Part shown: in pieces, positions 17,427-26,303 of the stretch
Numbering within the stretch: the stretch's first letter is position 1
Layout of the letters: every line of letters starts with the position of its first letter
Assembly: GCF_018343545.2 (NCBI RefSeq)
Contig: NZ_JAGYPE020000003.1
Span: forward strand, 1-64,000
Reading direction: 5' to 3'
Length of the DNA: 64,000 bases
Source of the DNA: Neobacillus citreus
Lineage (GTDB): Bacteria > Bacillota > Bacilli > Bacillales > Cytobacillaceae
Position numbers and translations under genes: made by a program
The notes under the pieces: generated by a model
Databases searched by the model: none
Seen by the model: the letters and a program-made list of their open reading frames with translations, nothing else
What the model was told of the DNA's origin: nothing

Positions 17427-18311
17427 ATGTCAAACGTAAAAATATTTCGTTTAGTGTACTTGGATTTTTTTGCAAAAAACAGTGAAACCATGGTCGACTA
17501 TTATACCAATACAATGGGATATCGGATTACAGAGGAGAAGGACGGAGTTACCTATTTAAGTAACGGTTTCGACCATCATAATATTGTGATCACGCCAGCA
17601 GAAGAAAAGGCGGTTCGCAGATATGGCTATCAATTAGACGGGAATCTCACTTTAGAAGAGGTACAGGAACAATTACATGCAAAAGGAATTGCTTCTAGCT
17701 TGAAAATAGATGCCAAGCCGGGTGTTTCAAGATTACTAGAATTACAGGATCCAGCCGGTAATGTCATTGAATTATTTACAGAGATGGAGCAATCGGCTGT
17801 TGGCTTTGGTTCTTCAGGCATTGTTCCTCTTAAATTAGGGCATGTGGCATTTTATGCGAAAAACTTTCAGGAGACCATTGAATTTTATCGGGATGCATTA
17901 GGCTTCTCATTTACTGACCAAATTGGAGTAGGATTCGCTAATTTCTTAACATGCAATACAGATCATCATGTTTTAAATGTTGTTGCTTCAGATGAGACGC
18001 GTTTACACCATATTGCTTTTCAATTAAAGGATGCAAGTCATCAGTATGCCAGCTCAGATTTATTGGCCAAGCATGGTCGTCCAACTCTTTGGGGCCCTTC
18101 CCGCCATACTGCAGGACATAATATTGCGACTTACCATCATGATCCGGAAGAAAATGTTGTGGAGTTGTATATTGATATGGATGTATTTGTTCCAGAGCTT
18201 GGGATATTCGAGCCACGTCCATGGCATGAGGTACTTCCGCTCAAACCAAAGGTTTGGGAAGCATTGAGTGCTTGGGGAACAGAGTTTGAACTGGATTTGG
18301 CTAAAGTATAA
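17427..18311 (+). CDS. Extradiol ring-cleavage dioxygenase (VOC family)
   Basis: A 294-aa two-domain type I extradiol dioxygenase of the catechol 2,3-dioxygenase class. The second domain holds the iron ligands: His in LGHVAFYAKN, His in LHHIAFQL and Glu in ENVVELYID. The HTAGHNIATYHHDPEENVVE segment is the family signature. The frame opens at 17412, but GGGGGAA is correctly spaced only for the ATG at 17427. It would cleave the catechol made by the upstream hydroxylase. Confidence 0.92.
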   Translation: MSNVKIFRLVYLDFFAKNSETMVDYYTNTMGYRITEEKDGVTYLSNGFDHHNIVITPAEEKAVRRYGYQLDGNLTLEEVQEQLHAKGIASSLKIDAKPGVSRLLELQDPAGNVIELFTEMEQSAVGFGSSGIVPLKLGHVAFYAKNFQETIEFYRDALGFSFTDQIGVGFANFLTCNTDHHVLNVVASDETRLHHIAFQLKDASHQYASSDLLAKHGRPTLWGPSRHTAGHNIATYHHDPEENVVELYIDMDVFVPELGIFEPRPWHEVLPLKPKVWEALSAWGTEFELDLAKV

Positions 18312-18338
18312 GAAGTTACTGTAAGGGGATTCGACTCT

Positions 18339-18629
18339 ATGGTACAGGAAATCATGTTGATTGATGTGAAACCGGGAACGGAGCAGGAATTTGAGAACGC
18401 TTTTAAAAAGGCAGCTGTTATCGTATCGTCTGCCAAGGGTTGCTTAGGATATGAACTACATCGATGCATGGAGCAAGAAAATAAATATTTGGTTTTCATT
18501 AAATGGGAAACAGTAGAAGACCACGTAACGGGATTTAAAAATTCAACAGATTATCAGGAAATGAAGTCTCTAATTGGCCCTTATTATTTACACGTTCCAC
18601 ATGCAGGGCACTATGAAAAAGTAGACTGA
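18339..18629 (+). CDS. ABM-domain protein (putative quinol monooxygenase)
   Basis: A 96-aa antibiotic-biosynthesis-monooxygenase (ABM) domain protein of the ferredoxin-like dimeric fold. It has the typical MLIDVKPGTEQEFENAF start and LGYELHRCMEQENKYLVF and FIKWETVEDHV strands. Such proteins are cofactor-free quinol or small aromatic oxygenases or stress proteins. It begins 27 bases after the dioxygenase and is probably in the same transcript, so an accessory role in aromatic or quinone handling is reasonable. Activity is unproven. Confidence 0.85.
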   Translation: MVQEIMLIDVKPGTEQEFENAFKKAAVIVSSAKGCLGYELHRCMEQENKYLVFIKWETVEDHVTGFKNSTDYQEMKSLIGPYYLHVPHAGHYEKVD

Positions 18630-18666
18630 GAATAATACGGTTATTTAGATGAATTTTTATTAACGC

Positions 18667-18710
18667 AGGGGACATAGGTCAAGATAAGATGACTTTTTCG
18701 TCCCCTTTTT
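18667..18710 (+). terminator. Probable terminator after the aromatic genes
   Basis: AGGGGAC (18667-18673) pairs with GTCCCCT (18700-18706), with a further short inner stem, and a run of T follows. It separates the ring-cleavage genes from the thiolase gene. Confidence 0.65.
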
Positions 18711-18785
18711 TCTTAATGAAATTGCAGGATTCTACATATAGAAAGAAGAAATAAAAGAAAAAATGAATACACAGGGGGAGATACC

Positions 18786-19964
18786 ATGACAACTTATATT
18801 GTTGATGGAGCAAGAACAGCTTTTGGAACGTATGGAGGCTCATTAAAGGATATTAGTGATTTGGAATTAGGCGTGGCAGCAACTAAAGGGGCACTTGAAA
18901 GAAGTGGCATACCTGCTTCCGATGTTGATGAAATAGTATTTGGAAATGTCGTCCAGACTGGAGCCCATTCCGCCTATTTGGCCAGACATATTGGCTTAAA
19001 AAGCGGCTTAATAGATTCATCATCCGCCCTTACCTTGAATCGGCTCTGCGGTTCAGGATTACAGGCTATGGTAACAGGGGCAAAGTCCATTGCATTAGGG
19101 GAAGCAAAGGTCATTGTGGCTGGAGGCACCGAGAGTATGAGTTTAGCTCCGCAAATCTTAAAGGGAACGCGGTTCGGCTCCCCTGGCAAGGCACCAGTGG
19201 TGGTGGATATGCTATGGGAAACGTTAATTGATCAATATGTTGGCTGCGGAATGGGGATGACCGCAGAGAATCTATCAGAAAAGTATAACATTTCACGAGA
19301 AGAACAGGACCAGTTTGCGGTAAACTCACAGCAAAAAGCAGGAAAAGCAAGAGATAACGGACGCTTCGCAGATGAAATAGTCCCAATTATCATCCGTGAT
19401 AAAAAAGGGAAAGAAACGATTATTAAAGTGGATGAACACATTAGAGAGAGTGTCAGTTTAGAAGGTTTAGCAAAATTAAAACCGGCTTTTAAGAAAGACG
19501 GTACAGTAACACCAGGTAATGCCAGTGGAATTAATGATGGTGCTGCAGCGGTCGTATTAGCTTCAGAAGACTACGTAATTGAAAATAGTTTAACACCGTT
19601 AGCGAAGATTGTTTCCTGGGCAGTAGCAGGAGTTGATCCAAAAATCATGGGGATTGGACCTGTACCGGCAAGCAAAAGGGCATTAGAAAAAGCAGGCTTA
19701 ACCTTGGCTGATATTGATTTATTTGAATTGAATGAGGCTTTTGCGGCACAATCATTAGCCGTCATCAAGGAATTGGGAATTAACCAGGAAAAAGTAAATG
19801 TGAACGGGGGAGCGATCGCTTTGGGGCACCCGCTTGGTGCAAGTGGAGCGAGAATTACATATTCATTAGCCCTTGAATTGAAGAAAAGGAATTTAAAATA
19901 TGGCTTAGCTGCGCTTTGCATTGGCGGCGGTCAAGGAATCGCCATGATTATTGAGAGAGTCTGA
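18786..19964 (+). CDS. Acetyl-CoA acetyltransferase (thiolase)
   Basis: A 392-aa thiolase. The nucleophile Cys is in [11 protein letters not shown] (about residue 88), the C-terminal His in [17 protein letters not shown] and the second Cys in [26 protein letters not shown] is also conserved. GGGGGAG precedes the ATG. It could split acetoacetyl-CoA, made by the ligase two genes downstream, into two acetyl-CoA, or act on a longer 3-ketoacyl-CoA. It starts a three-gene CoA module with enoyl-CoA hydratase and acetoacetyl-CoA synthetase. Confidence 0.93.
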   Translation: MTTYIVDGARTAFGTYGGSLKDISDLELGVAATKGALERSGIPASDVDEIVFGNVVQTGAHSAYLARHIGLKSGLIDSSSALTLNRLCGSGLQAMVTGAKSIALGEAKVIVAGGTESMSLAPQILKGTRFGSPGKAPVVVDMLWETLIDQYVGCGMGMTAENLSEKYNISREEQDQFAVNSQQKAGKARDNGRFADEIVPIIIRDKKGKETIIKVDEHIRESVSLEGLAKLKPAFKKDGTVTPGNASGINDGAAAVVLASEDYVIENSLTPLAKIVSWAVAGVDPKIMGIGPVPASKRALEKAGLTLADIDLFELNEAFAAQSLAVIKELGINQEKVNVNGGAIALGHPLGASGARITYSLALELKKRNLKYGLAALCIGGGQGIAMIIERV

Positions 19965-20006
19965 TTTTGAAAAAAAATAATCTATTAAACTTAAGGAGGA
20001 ATCGAT

Positions 20007-20795
20007 TTGGAAAATAAAGTGATTAGTTTATCCGTTGAAAACCATGTTGGAATTGTCACGTTAAACCGTCCGGAAGTAGGAAATGCACTGGATTTGCAAA
20101 TGGCCAAGGAACTGATGGATGCAGCGATTGTTTGTTCCGAGCGTGATGCCATTAGAGTAGTCGTGATCACTGGAGCGGGTAATAAGTTTTCAGTTGGCGG
20201 TGATTTAAAAAGTTTCGCAAAGGAAGGGGACGAGATAAGTTCTCATCTGAAATCGGTAACGGCATACTTACATCAAGCGATTTCCTTTTTTGCAAGAATG
20301 AATAAACCGTTCATTGGGGCGGTGAATGGAGTAGCAGCAGGTGCCGGAATGAGTCTTGCATGCGCATGTGATTTAGTCTATGCATCGGAGAAATCAAAAT
20401 TTGTGATGGCGTATAACCGAATTGGATTAACACCAGATGGATCAGGCAGCTATTTTTTACCTCGTCTTGTCGGGATGCGTCGTGCCCTTGAGTTAATGTA
20501 TACGAATCGACAGTTAACTGCAGAAGAAGCATGTGACTGGGGAATTGTCAATCAAGTCGTTCCGGATGACCAATTATGGGAGGTCGTCCTGGGCGTTGCA
20601 GAAAGCTTGGCAAAAGGACCGATGAATGCATACGGTGAAACGAAAAAATTATTCTATCATTCGCTCCAAGAAACATTGGAATCACAAATGAGCAAGGAAT
20701 CCCTGCTGCTCGCTTCAAGAGCAAGCAGTGAAGAGGGAAAAGAAGGGATCGCTGCCTTTCTTGAAAAGCGCAAAGCTGATTTTTTAAAGGGTTAG
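20007..20795 (+). CDS. Enoyl-CoA hydratase/isomerase family protein (PaaG-like)
   Basis: A 262-aa crotonase-fold protein. The oxyanion-hole segment GGDLKSFAKEGDE and the GAVNGVAAGAGMSLACACDL motif are clear. The IGLTPDGSGSYFLPRLVG region resembles PaaG/PaaB-type isomerases more than plain hydratases. The start is TTG at 20007: AAGGAGGA at 19993-20000 lies six bases upstream and no ATG is as well placed. It lies 42 bases after the thiolase gene and is likely cotranscribed. Confidence 0.9.
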   Translation: MENKVISLSVENHVGIVTLNRPEVGNALDLQMAKELMDAAIVCSERDAIRVVVITGAGNKFSVGGDLKSFAKEGDEISSHLKSVTAYLHQAISFFARMNKPFIGAVNGVAAGAGMSLACACDLVYASEKSKFVMAYNRIGLTPDGSGSYFLPRLVGMRRALELMYTNRQLTAEEACDWGIVNQVVPDDQLWEVVLGVAESLAKGPMNAYGETKKLFYHSLQETLESQMSKESLLLASRASSEEGKEGIAAFLEKRKADFLKG

Positions 20796-20865
20796 GATTG
20801 TATTCCTAGTAAAATAGTGAATTTTTTATTGATTCATAGCTTGATCTTTAATTGGAGGGATAGGT

Positions 20866-22854
20866 TTGGAAGCTGAAATGCTGAAAGGGAAGTTACTTTG
20901 GGAGCCCTCACAACAAACGATAAACCAGTCGAATATAAAGAAATTTATGATGTGGCTGGAGGAAAATAGAGGGCTCACATTTGAAGATTACAATCAGTTG
21001 TGGGATTGGTCTGTAACAGAAATTGAACATTTTTGGACAGCTATTTGGGAGTTTTTTAATATAAAATCAGAAACAGATTACACGGCTGTTTTATCTGGAA
21101 ATAAAATGCCGAACGTAAAATGGTTTGAGGGAGCCACTTTAAACTATGCAGAGCATGTATTCAGGAATGAAGATCCAGAAAAAGCGGCTGTCATTCATAA
21201 ATCCGAAATTCGACCAGTACAGGAAGTTACCTGGGCTGAACTAAGAAAGAAAACAGCAGCAATGGCTGCATATTTAAAGTCATTAGGGGTCAAAAGTGGA
21301 GATCGGGTTGTAGGCTATGCACCCAACATTCCTGAAACGTTAACTTCCTTTCTGGCATGTGCTAGTATTGGAGCGGTTTGGTCGAGCTGTGCACCTGAAT
21401 TTGGCATCCAAAGCGTCATTGACCGATTTAAGCAAATTGAACCAACTGTCATGATTGCTGTTGATGGCTATCAGTATGGGGGAAAGAGATATGACCGAAT
21501 GGAGCTTGTAAAAAAGATACAAGCTGAACTTCCATCACTAAAAGAGACAATTCTAGTTCCCTATCTAGAAACGCAGCCGGAAATATCCGAGTTGAATAAT
21601 ACAGTCCTCTGGGACCAAGTTATTTCTGAAAATGATGATGCCATTTTAACATTTGAGCCCGTTCCTTTTAATCATCCACTCTGGATCCTATATTCATCCG
21701 GTACCACCGGAAAACCTAAAGGGATTGTGCAAAGTCAAGGGGGAATCCTCCTTGAGCATCTAAAATTCCTTGGTCTTCAAGTGGATCTTAAGAAGGGCGA
21801 TCGATTTTTTTGGTACACCACAACAGGCTGGATGATGTGGAACGTAACCGTTAGCGGGTTACTGACAGGTGCGGCTATTGTTTTATATGATGGCAATCCA
21901 AACTATCCAAATGATGAAACATTGTGGAGTCTTGCCGAATCTACAAAAATGACAACCTTTGGCACCAGTGCCAGCTTTTTAATGGCTAGTTTGAAAGCAG
22001 GAATTAAACCAAAAGAACAATTTGACCTTTCTCATTTAAGAAGCATTGGCTCCACAGGTTCACCACTGCCTGAAAGCGGATTTGACTGGGTTTATGAGCA
22101 GGTAAAAGAAGATATATGGCTGACTTCTACTAGTGGTGGAACCGATATTTGTTCTGGGTTTGTAGGGGGAAGTCCGACCCTGCCAGTTTATTCCGGGGAA
22201 ATACAAGCTCGTGTTTTGGGGTCTGCGGTAAAGGCATTTAATGATGCGGGAGAAGAAGTAATCAATGAAATCGGTGAACTTGTTGTTACCGAACCGATGC
22301 CGTCGATGCCGATTTATTTTTGGAATGATGAGAATGGAGTACGTTATAAAGAGAGCTACTTTAGTGTTTACCCTGATATTTGGCGACATGGGGATTTTAT
22401 CGAGATTACTGATAGAGGTTCAGCGATCATTTACGGCCGGTCAGATGCAACGATTAACCGTGGAGGTATTCGAATGGGAACAAGTGAAATATATAGTGCC
22501 CTTGAAAGTATTCCAGAAGTAATCGATAGTTTGATTGTAGATATTCCAATAAGTGCCGAACAATCCTACATGCCTTTATTTATCGTTTTAAAGGAAGGCT
22601 TCAGTATTACAGATGAATTGAAAACGAGGATTAATCAATCTATTAGGCAAAACTGTTCTCCAAGGCACGTACCAAATGAAATTATTAGTGTCAATGAACT
22701 ACCAAAAACACTAAACGGCAAGAAAATAGAGGTGCCGATTAAAAAAATATTAATGGGAGTACCAATTGAGCAAGCTGTTAACTTGGGTTCCCTGAACAAT
22801 CCAGAAACGTTGGATTACTTTATTGAGTTTAAAAAGTTGTTAGAGTCTAGGTAA
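20866..22854 (+). CDS. Acetoacetyl-CoA synthetase (acetoacetate-CoA ligase)
   Basis: A 662-aa adenylate-forming enzyme that makes acetoacetyl-CoA from acetoacetate, ATP and CoA. It has the N-terminal acetyl-CoA-synthetase-like cap (WSVTEIEHFWTAIWEFF), the P-loop-like LYSSGTTGKPKGIVQ, TTTGWMMWN and TSTSGGTDICSGF, and the C-terminal LPKTLNGKKIEVPIKK with the catalytic Lys. GGAGGGA precedes a TTG start at 20866; the ATG at 20878 is too far from it. Acetoacetate released by a FAH-type hydrolase would fit this enzyme. Confidence 0.94.
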   Translation: MEAEMLKGKLLWEPSQQTINQSNIKKFMMWLEENRGLTFEDYNQLWDWSVTEIEHFWTAIWEFFNIKSETDYTAVLSGNKMPNVKWFEGATLNYAEHVFRNEDPEKAAVIHKSEIRPVQEVTWAELRKKTAAMAAYLKSLGVKSGDRVVGYAPNIPETLTSFLACASIGAVWSSCAPEFGIQSVIDRFKQIEPTVMIAVDGYQYGGKRYDRMELVKKIQAELPSLKETILVPYLETQPEISELNNTVLWDQVISENDDAILTFEPVPFNHPLWILYSSGTTGKPKGIVQSQGGILLEHLKFLGLQVDLKKGDRFFWYTTTGWMMWNVTVSGLLTGAAIVLYDGNPNYPNDETLWSLAESTKMTTFGTSASFLMASLKAGIKPKEQFDLSHLRSIGSTGSPLPESGFDWVYEQVKEDIWLTSTSGGTDICSGFVGGSPTLPVYSGEIQARVLGSAVKAFNDAGEEVINEIGELVVTEPMPSMPIYFWNDENGVRYKESYFSVYPDIWRHGDFIEITDRGSAIIYGRSDATINRGGIRMGTSEIYSALESIPEVIDSLIVDIPISAEQSYMPLFIVLKEGFSITDELKTRINQSIRQNCSPRHVPNEIISVNELPKTLNGKKIEVPIKKILMGVPIEQAVNLGSLNNPETLDYFIEFKKLLESR

Positions 22855-22856
22855 TG

Positions 22857-22917
22857 ATGCACGGGGACGGTTCTTTTGCCTCAAAAACTGAGGCAAGGGG
22901 TACCGTCTTGTTTTTTA
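22857..22917. repeat. GGGGACGGTTCTTTTGCCTC-type palindromic repeat
   Basis: An imperfect long palindrome: GACGGTTCTTTTGCCTCA, a short loop, then TGAGGCA and GGTACCGTC, followed by six T. It is one of five or more related elements in this window. The T-run means that here it may also end transcription of the acetoacetyl-CoA synthetase gene. Confidence 0.75.
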
Positions 22918-23083
22918 GTTTCATATTCTCAGATGTTCAAGGTCTACCTTCATACTGTAGTTGAAACCCTAGATTCTTTTATACAAATAAAAAACTATAA
23001 AATTTTTAGTCACTTATTGTGAATTATAAAGAGAGGTTTTGTCGGCAAATTAAAGGGCAGCATTCCTGTAATGAAGAAATATG

Positions 23084-23121
23084 AAAAGACTAGCTCCGAT
23101 TTTTAAGCTAGTCTTTCTTTT
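23084..23121. terminator. Bidirectional terminator between converging genes
   Basis: AAAGACTAGCT (23085-23095) pairs with AGCTAGTCTTT (23106-23116). T-rich DNA follows on the plus strand and an A/T-rich flank on the other, so it can serve both the synthetase side and cotA. Confidence 0.75.
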
Positions 23122-23151
23122 TCCTATTTCCTTAATATTATTAACGTGGTG

Positions 23152-24957
23152 CTAGGAACTGGATTCATCATAGGAACTGGATTCATCATAGGAACTGGAC
23201 TCATCATAGGAACTCGATTCATCATGGGAACTGGACTCATCATGGTCTTCTTTACATCCACATTGTTCGTATTCCTCTTGACAGCATTGAGTAAACGAAT
23301 CATCCGGACACATTTCTGGAATCGGAATGCACGGGTCGAAATTTGGATTTTGGAGTACTTCATACGGACGCATCATTTCGTGATCCTCGTGTTCAAGGAT
23401 ATGACAATGCCAAGGATAGATTCCAGTAAATGGTCCAAAGCGGGCAATAATACGAGTGACTTCTTCAGGATTGGCACGAACGATATCTTTCCAACCTCTT
23501 TCATTAGGATCTGGCTCACGTGCAGGACCTACAATAGCGATATTTCCATTTTCATCTACTGTAATGGGTTCACGATTAAGGATTTGGAATTGGACGAGGT
23601 GCAAGTGAATGGGATGTGTGTCACCCGTCAGGTTGTACAGCTCCCATACTTCCACGGTACCATTATAAGGGGTTTCAGTAATCGGTAATTCATTCCACTC
23701 CATACCGTTCAGTAAAAGTTTCAAGCGGGCAGGAAATTCTGGATCATCAATTTCCATTAAGAAGTTCTGTCTAACCGTCACACCATTTGGTTCGAGTCTT
23801 TCTAAGCAGCTTAGTTTTTTAGGAATTTGACTTTTATCTGATTTTGAGCGTTTTTTACGAACTCGAAATTCCATAATTTGCGGAAGGGGAGGGGTATCAG
23901 GTGAGCCATTAGGAAATGGTGCTGGTGCGTCGTTTGTTAGGATGATTTTTTGACCTCGATGTTTTGAAAAATCGACAATAACATCTGCACGTTCCCCTGG
24001 AGCAAGTAATAGCCCTGTGGCATTGGAAACTTTAACAGGTTTCTCTAGAAATCCGCCATCTGTTCCTATTTGAATAAAATCTTGGCCGGAGCTTAGCCGT
24101 AATCGGTAAAACCGGGAATTAGAGCCATTCAGGATACGGAAACGGTATTTTCGCGGTTCGACTTCAAGATAGGGCCATACTTTTCCATTAACTAAAGCGG
24201 TATTACCGAAAAACTCAGGAACGACAGATGGATTGGGCAATGCTCTTTCATCAAATGGTGGAGGTGGCTCCGGGGCTGGGAAAAACGGTGGAGGCGGCTG
24301 TTGTGCTGGAGGCGGTTGATGGCCTGGCTGTGATGGATAGAATAATTCACCATTAGGATAGAATGACCGATCTTGTATTACTAACGGAATTTCATATTTT
24401 CCCCGAGGGAGATTCAGTTTCTCCTCTTTCTGATCCCGAATCAAATAAAAGCCGGCAAGCCCTGCATATACATTTAATCTGGTAATCCCAATTGCATGGT
24501 CGTGATACCAGAGCGTTGTGGGACGCTGACAATTAGGATAGTAGTAAACTTCATGCAAGAATTTAGTGCCAAAATTCTTGAAATTTCGCGTAAACCAGGC
24601 TTCTGGATATCCGTCGTTTTCCGGTCGTACACGACCTCCGTGTAAATGTACAACCGTTCTAACAGAGGGTTCGCTGGGTTCTGCACCATGAACCGTTCTA
24701 TCCACGGGCAGAAGATGTTCAAATGGCAATTCGTTTTCCCACTTGACAAAAATAGGCTGATTCCTGAGAACTTCAAATGTAGGACCAGGATACATTCCGT
24801 TATAACCCCAAACTGTAGTAGGCGGTAAGTCTCTGTGTAACTTTTGTCTAACCTGCTTCATCGTTACCTCATAGAAGGGAATTCCGTCTCGATGACCAAC
24901 AGGTTGTATCACGGAAGGCAGAGGCAAAGCATCAACAAACTTCTTTAAAAACGACAA
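23152..24957 (-). CDS. cotA: CotA-type spore coat multicopper oxidase
   Basis: A 601-aa laccase or bilirubin oxidase of the CotA family, normally in the outer spore coat. All copper sites are visible: VHLHGG, WYHDHAIGITRLN, HPIHLHLVQF and YPWHCHILEHEDHEMM. It is longer than the usual 510-515 aa because of a proline-rich insert (about residues 213-238) and a C-terminal tail with six Cys followed by five DESSS repeats. The start is TTG with AAAGGAG ten bases upstream. CATAGGAT, a SigmaK-like -10, lies at 24993-25000 on the minus strand. No signal peptide, as usual for coat proteins. Confidence 0.94.
   Translation of the reverse strand: MSFLKKFVDALPLPSVIQPVGHRDGIPFYEVTMKQVRQKLHRDLPPTTVWGYNGMYPGPTFEVLRNQPIFVKWENELPFEHLLPVDRTVHGAEPSEPSVRTVVHLHGGRVRPENDGYPEAWFTRNFKNFGTKFLHEVYYYPNCQRPTTLWYHDHAIGITRLNVYAGLAGFYLIRDQKEEKLNLPRGKYEIPLVIQDRSFYPNGELFYPSQPGHQPPPAQQPPPPFFPAPEPPPPFDERALPNPSVVPEFFGNTALVNGKVWPYLEVEPRKYRFRILNGSNSRFYRLRLSSGQDFIQIGTDGGFLEKPVKVSNATGLLLAPGERADVIVDFSKHRGQKIILTNDAPAPFPNGSPDTPPLPQIMEFRVRKKRSKSDKSQIPKKLSCLERLEPNGVTVRQNFLMEIDDPEFPARLKLLLNGMEWNELPITETPYNGTVEVWELYNLTGDTHPIHLHLVQFQILNREPITVDENGNIAIVGPAREPDPNERGWKDIVRANPEEVTRIIARFGPFTGIYPWHCHILEHEDHEMMRPYEVLQNPNFDPCIPIPEMCPDDSFTQCCQEEYEQCGCKEDHDESSSHDESSSYDESSSYDESSSYDESSS
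23155..23242 (-). repeat. 18-base tandem repeats encoding the CotA tail
   Basis: About five copies of an 18-base unit (six codons, YDESSS, one copy with His for Tyr) lie just before the cotA stop codon. Three neighbouring copies are almost identical in DNA, which points to recent slippage expansion. Confidence 0.9.
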
Positions 24958-25033
24958 TATTTAGCTGCTCCTTTCAAAAACAGATTCATTGTATCCTATG
25001 CTCGTACAATAAATCTGCTTGGGTATCCGGATG

Positions 25034-25161
25034 AGGCATGGGGACGGTTCTTTTGCTTCAATTTTTGTCTGCTTGTACGAGTGGAAGGTTGGTTAATTTA
25101 TAACTTGAGTCAACATTTAGATCATGAGAACCGTCCTCGTGCACCAGACCCGTGCACCAGA
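25034..25161. repeat. Split inverted pair of the GGGGACGG repeat
   Basis: GCATGGGGACGGTTCTTTTG (25037-25056) and the inverted form GAGAACCGTCCTCGTGCACC (about 25127-25146) flank some 70 bases, and CCCGTGCACCAG repeats once more. It lies between cotA and the next minus-strand gene and holds no ORF. Confidence 0.65.
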
Positions 25162-25225
25162 AAATTGTTGGATTGGATATTAAATGGGTTTAATCGTAAC
25201 CATTCACCTGTATTTAACCCCAAAA

Positions 25226-25252
25226 AATAATCCACCCTTGAGGTGGATTATT
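25226..25252 (-). terminator. Terminator of the 133-aa minus-strand gene
   Basis: AATAATCCACC (25226-25236) and GGTGGATTATT (25242-25252) form a perfect 11-bp stem. Read on the minus strand it is followed by a T-run, and it lies 18 bases past the stop codon. Confidence 0.85.
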
Positions 25253-25269
25253 ACGCCTATTAGGTATCA

Positions 25270-25671
25270 TCAGACGGTCGTTAAAACTGCTTCCTGTTCA
25301 TAACAACCTGAATGCTCATTCCAAATAAAATAACCATCTCTCAATTCTACACTAGATGGATAGGGAACATCGTTGTTATCATTTTGAGCTTTGTTTTTCG
25401 CTTCCAGGTTTAGAAATTCCATCAATTCTGTTTGACTTATCAATCGGCATACATGATGTAGGGCAATCGATTGTTCATTTGCTAACCTATATTCTTTTAC
25501 AATCGCAGTCTTGAAAGGGGCATTAAAATGTAACATGATTTTTAAATCGCTAAAATAAAGAACACCGAATATACTTTTCAGTTTTAGTGAGCCAACATTA
25601 AATTCTCTTTCAGACACCCAATCTTTACAGCCAGTTAACGGATTATAAATAAAATAAAGTTTTTCATACAT
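25270..25671 (-). CDS. Hypothetical protein, 133 aa
   Basis: I do not recognise the family. The protein opens with MYEKLYFIYNPLTGC and is rich in aromatic residues, with no signal peptide or clear membrane segment. The frame extends to 25698, but GGAG sits eight bases before the ATG at 25671, so that start is preferred. A perfect terminator follows. It lies next to cotA and could be a sporulation gene, but nothing in the sequence proves that. Confidence 0.6.
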   Translation of the reverse strand: MYEKLYFIYNPLTGCKDWVSEREFNVGSLKLKSIFGVLYFSDLKIMLHFNAPFKTAIVKEYRLANEQSIALHHVCRLISQTELMEFLNLEAKNKAQNDNNDVPYPSSVELRDGYFIWNEHSGCYEQEAVLTTV

Positions 25672-26080
25672 GCTATATTCTCCATTCTTAAGATACATGA
25701 TTTTAAATGGGTTTAATGGACTTCATGATTAAATCAAATCCCCACTCCAAAACAATCGACTCATGTTTCTTCATACCATTATTTTTGGTTTAATCAAACC
25801 TTTAAGCTGTTAATCTATTGTTCTAAGGTATTATATCTTGTAGAAACCATGTGCAGCATAGGTGACTATTTCTACTATATTAAACATGATCGCTTTTCTT
25901 ATTCCTCTAATTGTTAATCAAGTTCACTAATTATATTTTAATTAAAATATAATAAAATGTCAACTTAGTTGACATATTGGTGGGGTTTTAGAAATCTTAT
26001 CGTCGATGAATGTTTTAAGTAGGCCAAATAATATGTATATGAAGATAAGGTGTGTTTAAAAGCAAACGTCACAAATTTCT
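25672..26080. other. Gene-free region with strong palindromes
   Basis: No supported gene lies here. A perfect 22-bp AT palindrome (TATATTTTAATTAAAATATA core) spans 25931-25952. ATGTCAACTTAGTTGACAT, a perfect 19-bp operator-like inverted repeat, spans 25957-25975. The nearest plus-strand gene starts 330 bases on, and only a 17-codon ORF without a ribosome site follows. The control region may have lost its gene. Confidence 0.55.
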
Positions 26081-26154
26081 AGTGAAAATGAAGCACGAGA
26101 ACCGTCCCCATGCACCACCGGACATGTTACAGCATGTTCGGTCTTTTTTTTATT
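26081..26154 (+). repeat. Half GGGGACGG repeat joined to a terminator
   Basis: TTTCTAGTGAAAATGAAGC then GAGAACCGTCCCCATGCACC is the right half of the dispersed palindrome, as at 49968. CCGGACATG (26118-26126) pairs with CATGTTCGG (26133-26141) and a run of T follows, making a good terminator. Confidence 0.7.
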
Positions 26155-26303
26155 ATTTAGTATTTATTGGGGTAGAGAAGTTTTACAATATAGATTTTCT
26201 GTTTTTTACATCTTGCTAATATTTTTGTCGATACTTGAAATTTTGAAATCAGTTATTACTGAATTACTAGAAGGAATGGTAAAATAAAATAGGGTGATGA
26301 TGA

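Noticed and set aside
23155-23242. Regular short repeats that could suggest a CRISPR array
   Set aside because: Units of 18 bases without spacers lie inside the cotA frame and encode YDESSS.
23146-23688. 180-codon plus-strand frame with TGFIIG repeats
   Set aside because: It is the antisense shadow of the cotA tail repeats and has no ribosome site.
25987-26058. 17-codon ORF after the orphan operator
   Set aside because: No ribosome site and no recognisable content; noted only as a sign that a gene may be missing.
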